64,000 nucleotides of DNA from Gordonia otitidis NBRC 100426 (GTDB lineage Bacteria > Actinomycetota > Actinomycetes > Mycobacteriales > Mycobacteriaceae). A program made the translations under genes and the position numbers. This document shows, one piece after another, positions 1-8,664 of this stretch; the first letter of the stretch is position 1, and every line of letters starts with the position of its first letter. The stretch spans positions 1 to 64,000 of the forward strand of contig NZ_BAFB01000230.1 of assembly GCF_000248075.1 (NCBI RefSeq). Reading direction: 5' to 3'. Below the pieces are notes generated by a model that made no database searches, had not been told where the DNA came from, and saw nothing but the letters and a program-made list of their open reading frames with translations.

Positions 1-2
1 AA

Positions 3-95
3 GAGCGTCGGCGCGGTGTAGGAAGTGGGGGAGGAGCGTCGGCGCGGTGCTGGAAGTGGGGGAAGAGTGTCTACGCCGTGCAGGAAATAGGGGAA
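3..95. repeat. 31-bp tandem repeat, three copies
   Basis: Copies begin at 3, 34 and 65, each 31 bp. The first two open with GAGCGTCGGCGCGGTG and differ at three positions; the third is more diverged but keeps the frame of the repeat. The array touches the left edge of the window, so it may continue outside. It lies downstream of the 3' end of the secreted-protein gene. No ORF in it looks real, and there are no spacers, so it is not a CRISPR array. Confidence 0.8.
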
Positions 96-181
96 GGGCT
101 CTTTTCCGCGGGTTCTGTGCGTTTCCGCGGGGAACTTCTCGGGGAAGGGGCAGAAACCCGAGGAAGGGTTGCGACGCGGGC

Positions 182-601
182 TCAGCTGTCACGACGTGAG
201 AGCGGACGGTCGCACGTCGCGAGAGCATGGGCGCCGCGGGCGGAGTCGTCGCGGACCCTCACCTCTCCGACCCAGATCTCGCAGCGCGCGAAGCGGCCTG
301 CCGAACCGAAGGTGACGTCGACGTTCTGGACGCGAGACCGGCTCACGAGGGTGAGCGTCGCCGACCACAGTCCGGTCGCGTCGTCGTGACGGCTGAGTCG
401 GACGTCGGACTGTCTGCGGAGCCGGTTGTTCGCGTCGAACCACACGAGTTGTTCGTTCCACTCGCGGTCGGAACTCACCACGATGGTCACCACGTCGCCG
501 GTGCTCGGGAATCGGGTCGACGCCGCGGCCGGCGTTGCGGTGCTCACTAGCGCACCGCACACGAGGGCCAACAGGCTGACGAGTGTCGATCGCAGGGTCA
601 T
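182..601 (-). CDS. Secreted hypothetical protein
   Basis: The protein has 139 residues if translation starts at the ATG at 601, which has GGAG about 8 bases upstream; longer in-frame extensions lack a signal peptide. The N-terminus is a classical Sec signal: a short basic start, a hydrophobic core (LVSLLALVCGALVSTA) and a likely signal peptidase I site after the TPAAA segment. The mature part is about 110 residues with two cysteines near the C-terminus (in ARCEIW and ATCDRP) that could form a disulfide. I do not recognise a family. It is transcribed in the same direction as the sdh operon but separated from it by a terminator, so it probably has its own promoter. Confidence 0.7.
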   Translation of the reverse strand: MTLRSTLVSLLALVCGALVSTATPAAASTRFPSTGDVVTIVVSSDREWNEQLVWFDANNRLRRQSDVRLSRHDDATGLWSATLTLVSRSRVQNVDVTFGSAGRFARCEIWVGEVRVRDDSARGAHALATCDRPLSRRDS

Positions 602-699
602 GGGTAGCTCCGTTCGTCGTATCGAGTCCACGGCTGTGGCCTTGTGGACTTGGACGCGCGCGAACGCCGATCGGTTGCATCGGAGTCGAAAAAAACAGC

Positions 700-731
700 G
701 AACCCACCATCCGCGGGAGGATGGTGGGTTC
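700..731 (-). terminator. Intrinsic terminator of the sdh operon
   Basis: A perfect 13-bp inverted repeat (GAACCCACCATCC, 6-base loop, GGATGGTGGGTTC) lies about 40 bp past the sdhB stop. Read on the minus strand, the stem is followed by CTG and a run of seven T. This is a textbook Rho-independent terminator, which is uncommon in such high-GC genomes. Confidence 0.92.
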
Positions 732-771
732 GCCGGGGCTGCAGAGAGAGTCTGCGTCGGTGATGCCGGGA

Positions 772-1554
772 TCAGCGCGAGAACATGAGCGCGCGCTTGA
801 CCTCCTGGATCGCCTGGGTCACCTGGATGCCACGCGGGCATGCGTCGGTGCAGTTGAAGGTGGTGCGGCAGCGCCACACGCCGTCGGAGTCGTTGAGGAT
901 GTCCATGCGCTCGACGGCGCCCTCGTCACGGCTGTCGAAGATGAAGCGGTGGGCGTTGACGATCGCGGCCGGACCGAAGTAGCTGCCCTCGTTCCAGAAC
1001 ACCGGGCAGCTCGTGGTGCAGCACGCACAGAGGATGCACTTGGTGGTGTCGTCGAAACGCGCGCGGTCTTTCTGGCTCTGGATGCGCTCACGGGTCGGCT
1101 CGTTACCGGTGGTGATCAGGAACGGCTTGATCGCGCGGTACGCGTCGAAGAAGGGCTCCATGTTGACCACGAGATCCTTCTCCACCGGCAAGCCCTTGAT
1201 GGGCTCGATGGTGATGGTGATCTCCTTGGACTTGTCCTTGGGCAGGAAGTCCTTCATCAGCATCTTGCAGGCCAGGCGGTTGACGCCGTTGACGCGCATC
1301 GCGTCGGACCCGCAGACGCCGTGGGCGCAGCTGCGTCGGAAGGTGAGGGTTCCGTCGAGGTAGCCCTTCACGTACAGCAGCAGGTTGAGCAGACGATCGG
1401 TGGGCAGCGCCGGAACCCGGAAGCTCTCCCAGCCCTGAGCGTCGGGCTCCTCAGGGTTGAAGCGCATGATCTTCAGCGTGACCATGGTCGCTTCGTCGGG
1501 GACTTCTGGCAACGGCGGCTCGTCTGTGTGCGGCGCCTCAATGGTGGCGGTCAT
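772..1554 (-). CDS. sdhB: Succinate dehydrogenase iron-sulfur subunit
   Basis: The 260-residue protein carries electrons from the SdhA flavin through three FeS centres to the membrane anchor. The N-terminal ferredoxin domain has SCAHGVCGSDAM followed by LACK, with Asp in place of the third Cys, as in E. coli SdhB. The C-terminal domain has CILCACCTTSCPVFW and CTDACPRG for the 4Fe-4S and 3Fe-4S clusters. The length is normal. Its ATG overlaps the sdhA stop by one base (TGATG), so the two are translationally coupled, and it is the last gene of sdhCDAB. It corresponds to the Rv3319-type enzyme. Confidence 0.97.
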   Translation of the reverse strand: MTATIEAPHTDEPPLPEVPDEATMVTLKIMRFNPEEPDAQGWESFRVPALPTDRLLNLLLYVKGYLDGTLTFRRSCAHGVCGSDAMRVNGVNRLACKMLMKDFLPKDKSKEITITIEPIKGLPVEKDLVVNMEPFFDAYRAIKPFLITTGNEPTRERIQSQKDRARFDDTTKCILCACCTTSCPVFWNEGSYFGPAAIVNAHRFIFDSRDEGAVERMDILNDSDGVWRCRTTFNCTDACPRGIQVTQAIQEVKRALMFSR

Positions 1555-3314
1555 CAGTACTTACGCTCCATCGGCTCGTAACGGGTCTGGATGACAGGCT
1601 TCCAGTCGAGCTCGATGTCGGAAAGGAGCTTGTCACCCTTCTTGTAGGCGATCGTGTGGCGCATGAAGTTCACGTCATCGCGATTCGGGTAGTCCTCGCG
1701 GGCGTGACCGCCGCGAGATTCCTTGCGGTTGAGCGCGCCGACGACGGTCACCTCGGCGAGTTCGAGCAGGAAGCCCAGCTCGATGGCCTCGAGCAGATCG
1801 GAGTTGAAGCGCTTGCCCTTGTCGTGCACCCGGATGTGGTCGTAACGCTCCTTGAGTGCATGGATGTCGGTCAACGCCTGCTTGAGCGTCTCCTCGGTGC
1901 GGAACACCGACGCGTTGTCGTCCATCGTCTGCTGCAAAGCGGTGCGGATGTCGGCGACGCGCTCGTGACCGTGCTCGGACAGGATCGTCTCGAGCCACCC
2001 GGTGACCATGTCGGTGGGGTTCTCCGGCAGGTCGGTGAAGTCGTGGCTGTTGGCGTAGTCGGCGGCGGCGATACCCGAGCGACGACCGAAGACATTGATG
2101 TCGAGCAGTGAGTTGGTGCCGAGGCGGTTGGCCCCGTGAACCGACACGCAGGCGCACTCGCCGGCGGCGTAGAGGCCGTGGACCACGTCGTCGTTGTTGT
2201 TGCTGCGCAGAACCTGGCCCTCGATGTTGGTCGGGATGCCACCCATCAGGTAATGGCATGTCGGGTAGACCGGCACCCACTCCTTCACCGGGTCGACACC
2301 GAGGTAGGTACGGGCGAACTCGGTGATGTCGGGGAGCTTCTCGTTGAGCACATCCTCGCCGAGGTGGGTCACGTCGATGTAGACGTAGTCCTTGTTCGGG
2401 CCCGCGCCGCGTCCCTCGAGCACCTCGAGGACCATCGACCGCGCGACGATGTCACGGGGGGCGAGGTCTTTGATCGTGGGCGCATAGCGCTCCATGAAAC
2501 GCTCGCCGTCGGCGTTGCGCAGGATGCCGCCCTCGCCGCGGACCGCCTCGGAGATGAGGATGCCGAGGCCTGCGAGACCTGTTGGATGGAACTGGTGGAA
2601 CTCCATGTCCTCCACCGGCAGGCCCTTACGGAACACGATGCCGACGCCGTCGCCGGTCAGCGTGTGCGCGTTCGACGTCGTCTTGTACATACGTCCCGAT
2701 CCACCGGTGGCGAAGATGATCGACTTCGCGTGGAAGACATGAAGTTCGCCGGTCGCGAGCTCGTAGGCGACGATTCCGGTGGCCACCGGTTCGCCCTTCT
2801 CGTTCTCGCTGAGGCAGAGGTCGAGCGCATAGAACTCGTTGAAGAACTCGACGTCGTGCTTGACGCAGTTCTGGTAGAGGGTCTGCAGGATCATGTGGCC
2901 GGTGCGGTCGGCGGCGTAGCAGGCACGACGCACCGGCGACTTGCCGTGGTCACGGGTGTGACCGCCGAAGCGGCGCTGGTCGATCTTGCCCTCGGGCGTG
3001 CGGTTGAACGGCAGACCCATCTTCTCCAGATCGAGGACGGCGTCGATGGCTTCTTTGGCCATGATCTCCACCGCGTCCTGGTCGGCGAGGTAGTCGCCGC
3101 CCTTGACCGTGTCGAAGGTGTGCCACTCCCAGTTGTCCTCCTCGACGTTGGCCAGTGCGGCACACATACCGCCCTGCGCCGCGCCGGTGTGGCTGCGAGT
3201 GGGGTAGAGCTTGGTCAGCACTGCGGTGCGGGCGCGGGGCGCTGCCTCGATCGCTGCGCGCATTCCGGCGCCGCCTGCACCGACGATGATGACGTCGTAA
3301 CGGTGTTCCTGCAT
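1554..3314 (-). CDS. sdhA: Succinate dehydrogenase flavoprotein subunit
   Basis: The start MQEHRYDVIIVGAGGAG gives 586 residues, the usual SdhA size, and has a purine-rich AAGGAGACC-type ribosome site just upstream; the frame stays open to 3857 but that extension overlaps sdhD and is not coding. Visible features are the N-terminal Rossmann FAD motif GAGGAG, the covalent-FAD histidine motif RSHTGAAQGG, and the active-site region with EAVRGEGG. It oxidises succinate to fumarate in the TCA cycle and passes electrons to SdhB. The gap to sdhD is 14 bases. Rv3318 type. Confidence 0.97.
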   Translation of the reverse strand: MQEHRYDVIIVGAGGAGMRAAIEAAPRARTAVLTKLYPTRSHTGAAQGGMCAALANVEEDNWEWHTFDTVKGGDYLADQDAVEIMAKEAIDAVLDLEKMGLPFNRTPEGKIDQRRFGGHTRDHGKSPVRRACYAADRTGHMILQTLYQNCVKHDVEFFNEFYALDLCLSENEKGEPVATGIVAYELATGELHVFHAKSIIFATGGSGRMYKTTSNAHTLTGDGVGIVFRKGLPVEDMEFHQFHPTGLAGLGILISEAVRGEGGILRNADGERFMERYAPTIKDLAPRDIVARSMVLEVLEGRGAGPNKDYVYIDVTHLGEDVLNEKLPDITEFARTYLGVDPVKEWVPVYPTCHYLMGGIPTNIEGQVLRSNNNDDVVHGLYAAGECACVSVHGANRLGTNSLLDINVFGRRSGIAAADYANSHDFTDLPENPTDMVTGWLETILSEHGHERVADIRTALQQTMDDNASVFRTEETLKQALTDIHALKERYDHIRVHDKGKRFNSDLLEAIELGFLLELAEVTVVGALNRKESRGGHAREDYPNRDDVNFMRHTIAYKKGDKLLSDIELDWKPVIQTRYEPMERKY

Positions 3315-3328
3315 CTTCAGTGGTCTCC

Positions 3329-3787
3329 TTAGTTGACGCTGTTCACGTCGAAGGTGAGCAGCGCGTACGTGCCCAGCGTCAGCACGAGGATCATCGAGAT
3401 CCCGAGCAACACGTTCAGCCAGAAGCGGGTGGAGTCCTTGCGCGAGTAATCGGCGATCACCGTGCGCACGCCGTTGCCGCCGTGGAGTTGGGCGAGCCAG
3501 AGCATGAGCAGGTCCCAGATCTGCCAGAACGGCTCGCGCCAGCGAGCGGCGACGAACGAGGCGTCGATACGGTGCACGCCGTTGTCCCAGGCCAGCATGA
3601 TGAACATGTGACCGATGGTCAGGATGATCAGCGCCAGGCCGGAGAAGCGCATGAACAGCCATGCCCACTTCTCGAAGTTGCCACCCTTCGGCTTGCGGGG
3701 CGAGCGGGGATTGTCGAGGCTGGCAGGCCGGTCGTACTGCGTACCCAGCGTCTTGGCGATGTTCTGCGAAGCAGGAGATGTGGTCAT
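3329..3787 (-). CDS. sdhD: Succinate dehydrogenase membrane anchor SdhD
   Basis: The protein has 152 residues: a charged cytoplasmic N-terminus of about 45, then three hydrophobic helices (starting near LFMRFSGLALIILTIGHMF, then WDLLMLWLAQLHG, then FWLNVLLGISMILVLTLG). The motif LHGGNGVRTVIADYSR between helices two and three is typical of the anchor that binds heme and quinone with SdhC. The ATG at 3787 is preceded by AGGAG. It lies 11 bases after sdhC and 14 before sdhA. Confidence 0.93.
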   Translation of the reverse strand: MTTSPASQNIAKTLGTQYDRPASLDNPRSPRKPKGGNFEKWAWLFMRFSGLALIILTIGHMFIMLAWDNGVHRIDASFVAARWREPFWQIWDLLMLWLAQLHGGNGVRTVIADYSRKDSTRFWLNVLLGISMILVLTLGTYALLTFDVNSVN

Positions 3788-3798
3788 TGTCTGATCTC

Positions 3799-4206
3799 CT
3801 AGAACGAGTACTCGATGAGGATCTGCAGGAGACGGACGGCCGCGGCGGCGAACACAACCACGAACAGTCCGAGGATCACCCACAGCATCTGCCGCTGGTA
3901 CTTGGGCCCCTTCGACCAGAAGTCGATCAGGATGATGCGCAGGCCGTTGAGTGCGTGGTACAGCACGCAGGCCACGAGCGCGATCTCCATGAGACCGATG
4001 ATCGGGGTCTTGTAGGTGTCGATGATCTCCGAGTACTTGTTCGGGTCGATGCGGATGACCGCGGTGTCGAGCACGTGGACGAACAAGAAGAAGAAGATCG
4101 TGACGCCGGTGATGCGGTGCAGCACCCAGGACCACATGCCTGGATCGCCGCGATACAGCGAACGTTTGCGCACCGGCTCCGGTGCGACCTCGGTCTCGGA
4201 ACTCAT
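3799..4206 (-). CDS. sdhC: Succinate dehydrogenase cytochrome b556 subunit SdhC
   Basis: This is the first gene of sdhCDAB, 135 residues from the ATG at 4206, chosen because GGAGG sits 11 bases upstream; an ATG at 4227 lacks such a site. Three membrane helices are evident. The motifs LHRITGV and YHALNGLRIILIDFW match the heme-ligand histidine and quinone-site region of SdhC. The protein anchors SdhAB and helps to reduce menaquinone. The operon leader contains a possible iron box (4348-4366). Confidence 0.93.
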   Translation of the reverse strand: MSSETEVAPEPVRKRSLYRGDPGMWSWVLHRITGVTIFFFLFVHVLDTAVIRIDPNKYSEIIDTYKTPIIGLMEIALVACVLYHALNGLRIILIDFWSKGPKYQRQMLWVILGLFVVVFAAAAVRLLQILIEYSF

Positions 4207-4347
4207 CGGGGAATTGGCCTCCAACATCGTCGATGGACGCGGTGGCACCGGCTGGGTGTCACCTTGGACCCATGCAAGAGACTTTAAACCTATGCTGAGT
4301 GAGTCGTTAAATTGCCCGAACCGATCTGCGGGACAAGGCATTACGAA

Positions 4348-4366
4348 TTAGGTTTGCCTTACCATC
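4348..4366. promoter_or_regulatory. Candidate IdeR/DtxR iron box between sdhC and cdd
   Basis: TTAGGTTTGCCTTACCATC matches 14 of 19 positions of the IdeR/DtxR consensus (TTAGGTTAGSCTAACCTAA), with the first half nearly perfect. It lies 142 bp upstream of the sdhC start and 61 bp upstream of cdd, in the only spacer between these divergent operons. Regulation of sdh by DtxR is known in Corynebacterium; the assignment here is inferred from the match alone. Confidence 0.45.
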
Positions 4367-4426
4367 CTTTCGGGGGCGGCCATCATCACATCGACCCCGA
4401 TCACGACCGTCCGGCAGGAGGGCGCC

Positions 4427-4828
4427 TTGAGCCACGACATCGAGTGGAAGCTGTTGCGGGACAGCGCAACCGGCATGATCGAGCACGCCTACGCGCCCTA
4501 TTCGAGATTTCCCGTCGGGGCGTCGGGACTCACAGCCGACGGCCGCGTCGTGGTTGGTTGCAATGTGGAGAATGTCTCATACGGACTCGGAATCTGCGCC
4601 GAGGTCGGGCTCGTCGCATCGCTGGTCGCGACTGGCGGCGGTCGACTCTGCGCAGTCAGCGTGTGCGACGCCGCAGGCTCGATTCTGATGCCCTGTGGAC
4701 GGTGTCGGCAAGTCCTCTACGAACACGGTGGTGGTGATCTGCTCGTCGACCATCGCGCAGGACCGACGACGCTTGCACGGCTCCTCCCCGACGCATTCGG
4801 TCCCGACGACCTCGACGCCGTCCGGTGA
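4427..4828 (+). CDS. cdd: Cytidine deaminase
   Basis: The protein has 133 residues, the size of homotetrameric Cdd. It starts at TTG 4427, supported by GGAGG six bases upstream and by the conserved N-terminus. The zinc site is visible: GCNVENVSYGLGICAEVG contains the CAE catalytic motif and MPCGRCRQVL the two remaining Cys ligands. It deaminates cytidine and deoxycytidine to uridine and deoxyuridine. The stop overlaps the deoA start (GTGA). It heads the cdd-deoA-add salvage operon. Confidence 0.96.
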   Translation: MSHDIEWKLLRDSATGMIEHAYAPYSRFPVGASGLTADGRVVVGCNVENVSYGLGICAEVGLVASLVATGGGRLCAVSVCDAAGSILMPCGRCRQVLYEHGGGDLLVDHRAGPTTLARLLPDAFGPDDLDAVR

Positions 4829-6132
4829 GCGAGATCATCCACGCGACGTCGGTGATCGCGACCAAACGCGACGGCGCCGAATTGACGACGGCGCAGATCG
4901 ACTGGATCGTCGACGCCTACACACGCGGTGACGTGGCCCCCGAACAGATGTCGGCCCTGCTGATGGCGATCGTGCTGCGGGGTATGGACCGCAGGGAGAT
5001 CGGCGACTGGACCCGCGCCATGATCGACAGCGGAACGCGCATGGACTTCTCCGGGCTGCACCGCAACGGCATGGCGTTGCCGACCGTCGACAAGCACTCG
5101 ACCGGCGGTGTGGGCGACAAGATCACGTTGCCGTTGGCGCCGCTGGTCGCCTCCTTCGGGGTGGCCGTGCCCCAGTTGTCAGGGCGAGGCCTCGGTCACA
5201 CCGGAGGGACACTCGACAAACTCGAATCGATTCCCGGCTGGCGCGCCGATCTGTCGACGGCTCAGATGGTCGCGCAACTCAGCCGCGTCGGCGCCGTCAT
5301 CTGTGCCGCAGGCGCCGATCTGGCGCCCGCCGATCGCAAGCTCTATGCGCTACGCGACGTGACGGGGACGGTCGAGTCGGTGCCGTTGATCGCCAGCTCG
5401 ATCATGAGCAAGAAGATCGCCGAGGGGACCGGCGCGCTCGTCCTCGACGTGAAGGTCGGGTCCGGCGCGTTCCTGCCAGACGAAGCCGTGGCCCGGCGGC
5501 TCGCCGAGACGATGGTGTCGCTCGGTGCCGATGCGGGTGTGCCGACGACCGCGCTGCTGACCGACATGGACAGTCCCCTCGGATTGACAGCGGGCAACGC
5601 CGTCGAAGTGGTGGAGTCACTCGAGGTGCTGGCGGGCGGCGGTCCAGCCGACGTGGTCGAGCTGACACTCGCACTCGCGCGCGAGATGCTCGACGCCGCG
5701 GGTCTTCCCGATGCCGACCCGGCAGCCGCGCTGAGCGACGGTACCGCGATGGACACGTGGCGGGAGATGATCACCGCCCAAGGCGGGGACCCCGACGCTC
5801 CGCTGCCTCGCGCGCGGCACACCGACGACGTGACCGCCACGACGACCGGGTACGTCCGGCGACTCGACGCGCGGGCGGTCGGCGATGCGGCCTGGCTACT
5901 CGGTGCCGGACGATCTCGTCCCGGCGAGAGCGTGCAGGCGGGCGCCGGCGTGGTGCTGCACGCGAAGCCCGGCGACCGGGTCTCGGCGGGTGCGCCCCTG
6001 TACACATTGCACACCGATGCTCCGGCGCGATTCGACGGCGCGCGGCGGGCATTGGAGAACGCGGCTGTGATCGTGCCCGAACCGCCGTCGGATACCCGAC
6101 CAGTTGTGCTCGATCGCGTTAGGTTCGAGTGA
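4825..6132 (+). CDS. deoA: Thymidine / pyrimidine-nucleoside phosphorylase
   Basis: The 435-residue protein starts at a GTG within the cdd stop (GTGA overlap), so it is probably read by coupled translation. The family signature [16 protein letters not shown] is present, preceded by [18 protein letters not shown], the phosphate-binding region. It splits thymidine or deoxyuridine with phosphate into base and deoxyribose-1-phosphate. It fits between cytidine deaminase and adenosine deaminase in a salvage operon, as in Rv3313c-Rv3315c. Confidence 0.96.
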   Translation: MSEIIHATSVIATKRDGAELTTAQIDWIVDAYTRGDVAPEQMSALLMAIVLRGMDRREIGDWTRAMIDSGTRMDFSGLHRNGMALPTVDKHSTGGVGDKITLPLAPLVASFGVAVPQLSGRGLGHTGGTLDKLESIPGWRADLSTAQMVAQLSRVGAVICAAGADLAPADRKLYALRDVTGTVESVPLIASSIMSKKIAEGTGALVLDVKVGSGAFLPDEAVARRLAETMVSLGADAGVPTTALLTDMDSPLGLTAGNAVEVVESLEVLAGGGPADVVELTLALAREMLDAAGLPDADPAAALSDGTAMDTWREMITAQGGDPDAPLPRARHTDDVTATTTGYVRRLDARAVGDAAWLLGAGRSRPGESVQAGAGVVLHAKPGDRVSAGAPLYTLHTDAPARFDGARRALENAAVIVPEPPSDTRPVVLDRVRFE

Positions 6133-7313
6133 TGACGCCAGCGACGGACAGTGCAGTGACGGGCAGCGCAATCAACACAGAAGCAGGACTCCCCGGTACC
6201 GGTGGACAGCCACTCGATCTGAGCACGCTCGCCCTCGCGCCCAAAGTCCTGCTCCACGATCATCTCGACGGCGGGCTGCGACCGTCCACCGTGCTCGACC
6301 TCGCCCGTGAGGTGGGCTACGACGATCTGCCCGCCGACGACGCGGACTCACTCGCGCGATGGTTTCGCGAGGCGGCAGACAGCGGATCGCTCGAACGCTA
6401 CCTGGAGACGTTCGCGCACACCGTCGCAGTGATGCAGACCGCGCCCGCACTCGAGCGGGTGGCCCGCGAATGCGTCGAGGACCTCGCCGCCGACGGCGTG
6501 GTGTATGCCGAGATTCGTTATGCACCCGAGCAGCACCTCGAGCAGGGACTGACGCTCGACGAGGTCGTGGAGGCGGTGTTGCGAGGCTTCGCAGAAGGCG
6601 AGGCTGTCGCCGCGGCAGGTGGGCGACCGATCACGGTGCGATGTCTGGTGACCGCGATGCGTCACGCGGCGCGTGCGCGTGAGATCGCCGAACTCGCGGT
6701 CCGCTATCGCGGCGACGGCGTCGTCGGTTTCGACATCGCGGGCGCCGAGGCGGGCAACCCGCCCACCCGGCATCTCGACGCGTTCGAGTACATGCGGGCC
6801 AACAGTGCGCCGTTCACCATCCACGCGGGGGAAGCGTTCGGGCTACCGTCCATCCACGAGGCGATCGCGTTCTGCGGTACCGACCGACTCGGACACGGTG
6901 TGCGTGTGATCGACGACATCAGGTTGCCAGACGGTGTCGATCTCGCGGCATCGTCGTTCGCAGGCGCGGAACTAGGCGAAATCGCGAATGTCGTGCGCGA
7001 CAAGCGGATTCCGCTGGAACTCTGTCCGAGCTCCAATGTGCAGACCGGTGCGGTGGCGTCGATGGCCGACCATCCGTTCAACGCACTCGCGCGCCTGCGT
7101 TTCCGTGTCACCGTCAACACCGACAACAGGCTGATGAGCGACACCACCATGAGCAAGGAGTTCTACCGGCTGGCACAGCAGTTCGGTTACGGCTGGGCAG
7201 ATTTCGAGCGCTTCACGGTGAACGCGATGAAGTCGGCGTTCATTCACTTCGACGAGCGCCTGGCCTTCATCGACGAGGTGATCAAACCCGGCTACGCGGT
7301 TCTGATCGGGTGA
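6132..7313 (+). CDS. add: Adenosine deaminase
   Basis: The 393-residue protein starts at ATG 6132, which overlaps the deoA stop (TGATG); a GTG one codon earlier is also possible. Zinc-site and catalytic motifs are present in order: HDHLDGGLR (His-x-His), the metal-ligand HAGEAFG with its catalytic Glu, GHGVRV, and NTDNRLMS with the metal-ligand Asp. It converts adenosine and deoxyadenosine to inosine and deoxyinosine, feeding the purine nucleoside phosphorylase encoded 7 kb away. Its stop directly abuts the convergent next gene. Confidence 0.96.
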   Translation: MTPATDSAVTGSAINTEAGLPGTGGQPLDLSTLALAPKVLLHDHLDGGLRPSTVLDLAREVGYDDLPADDADSLARWFREAADSGSLERYLETFAHTVAVMQTAPALERVARECVEDLAADGVVYAEIRYAPEQHLEQGLTLDEVVEAVLRGFAEGEAVAAAGGRPITVRCLVTAMRHAARAREIAELAVRYRGDGVVGFDIAGAEAGNPPTRHLDAFEYMRANSAPFTIHAGEAFGLPSIHEAIAFCGTDRLGHGVRVIDDIRLPDGVDLAASSFAGAELGEIANVVRDKRIPLELCPSSNVQTGAVASMADHPFNALARLRFRVTVNTDNRLMSDTTMSKEFYRLAQQFGYGWADFERFTVNAMKSAFIHFDERLAFIDEVIKPGYAVLIG

Positions 7314-8606
7314 TCAGCGCTTGATCTCCAGGCGGTCCTCGAAGTCGTGCTCGAGGGCTCGCCATGCCTCGGCCTCGTTGTCGAAGGGCGCACTGGGAGC
7401 CAGCCGCTTCGGGTCGGGGTTGATCGCATAGTCGACGAACCACCCGAGCGGCGTGGTGCTGGCCAGCGCTTCCGACACCGCGTCGTCATCGGCGTAATCG
7501 GCGGCGTCGGAGAACAATTCGACCGCCAGGTCGAGCTGGTTGCGGTCGATGCGACGGGGACCGTCGATGATGTCCTCGGCCAACCCCGGCAGGACGTACA
7601 CGTTGTCGTCGATGACGTCGAACTCGAGTGCGCCATCGGTCGCTTCGGTGCGGACGTCGGTGAACGTCGACAGATCGGCGAGGTCGTGGTCGGAGTTCTC
7701 CGCCAGGAACTTCGACAGCGTGCGAGTGGAGGCGAAGACGAAGATCCTGCCCCGTGAACCGAGGAAGACCGGATCGTCGCCGAGATAGCATCGCAGCGAG
7801 TAGTACTCGCCGGTGCCGGTGACGATCTTGATCGGGTCGATGCCGACGGTCGCCCAGAAATCGTCGTCGTCGATCTCGTCCTCGTCGAGCTCCTCGTCGG
7901 TGTCGTCGATCGTCGACGCCGCAACAGCCGAGGACTCCGCCACGTCGGAATCCTCGTCGAGCAGATCGATGTCGTCGTCCTCGGGCTCGTCCTCGTCTTC
8001 TGCGGACGCCGCGGCTTCGAGTTCGTCGGCGGCGATCGCCACCGTTGCCGCGTCGACGTCGGGAGTTGTGATGACGTCGTCGATGGCGTCGAGGACGTCG
8101 TCCCAGTGCTTGGCGATCAGACGGCCGATGCGGACCCACAGGTCGACGCCGTCGCGGCCCTCGAAGTTGCGGGTCCCCGTGGTGACCGCACCGAGGATCG
8201 GGTTGCCGTTGAAGAACTTGGTGATCGTCACCAGTTCGCAGACCTCACCGAGGATGCGGACGATCTCGAGTGCGTCCTCCAGCTCGGCGATGACCTCGGG
8301 AGTCGGGTCCTCGGCCGCGAGTTCCGGCACACCCACGAGGTCATAGGTGTGGCGATCGTCGGGAATCAACTCGTCGGCGGAGACCTGCTTGATGGTGTCC
8401 CACGCGGGATGCTCGACGAGATCGTTGTCGGTGTCGGTCCGGACGAACCCGGCGAGCTCGGCGACACCTGGGAAAACGTAGAGATCCTCGTCGAGTCCGA
8501 GGAACGCCTCCCACTCGTCGTCTCCCTCGCGCCACCGGGGCGCCCACAGGGTGAAACCGTTTCCGTTGGTGAGTCCGAGTTCGATGGGAACGATGTCTCC
8601 GGCCAT
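7314..8606 (-). CDS. Rv3311-like conserved protein with internal duplication
   Basis: The protein has 430 residues and no known catalytic motif. Position next to add and its size match M. tuberculosis Rv3311, whose function is unknown. Two similar halves flank a very acidic linker (about residues 201-249, nearly all Asp, Glu, Ser and Ala). The segment FLGLDEDLYVFPGVAEL in the first half resembles FLGSRGRIFVFASTRTL in the second, each followed by a hydrophilic DTDNDL or NSDHDL stretch, so the gene probably arose by duplication. There is no signal peptide or membrane helix. It ends at the base after the add stop. Confidence 0.8.
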   Translation of the reverse strand: MAGDIVPIELGLTNGNGFTLWAPRWREGDDEWEAFLGLDEDLYVFPGVAELAGFVRTDTDNDLVEHPAWDTIKQVSADELIPDDRHTYDLVGVPELAAEDPTPEVIAELEDALEIVRILGEVCELVTITKFFNGNPILGAVTTGTRNFEGRDGVDLWVRIGRLIAKHWDDVLDAIDDVITTPDVDAATVAIAADELEAAASAEDEDEPEDDDIDLLDEDSDVAESSAVAASTIDDTDEELDEDEIDDDDFWATVGIDPIKIVTGTGEYYSLRCYLGDDPVFLGSRGRIFVFASTRTLSKFLAENSDHDLADLSTFTDVRTEATDGALEFDVIDDNVYVLPGLAEDIIDGPRRIDRNQLDLAVELFSDAADYADDDAVSEALASTTPLGWFVDYAINPDPKRLAPSAPFDNEAEAWRALEHDFEDRLEIKR

Positions 8607-8664
8607 GAGGCAACAGCGTAGCGATGATCACTGTGAACCCGGTACCTGCCCCACATGGCCGTGA

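Noticed and set aside
3-95. Possible CRISPR array
   Set aside because: Units are directly joined without unique spacers and no cas gene is present.
583-1581. Long plus-strand open frame opposite sdhB
   Set aside because: Antisense shadow of a gene with complete iron-sulfur motifs; long reverse frames are expected at this GC content.
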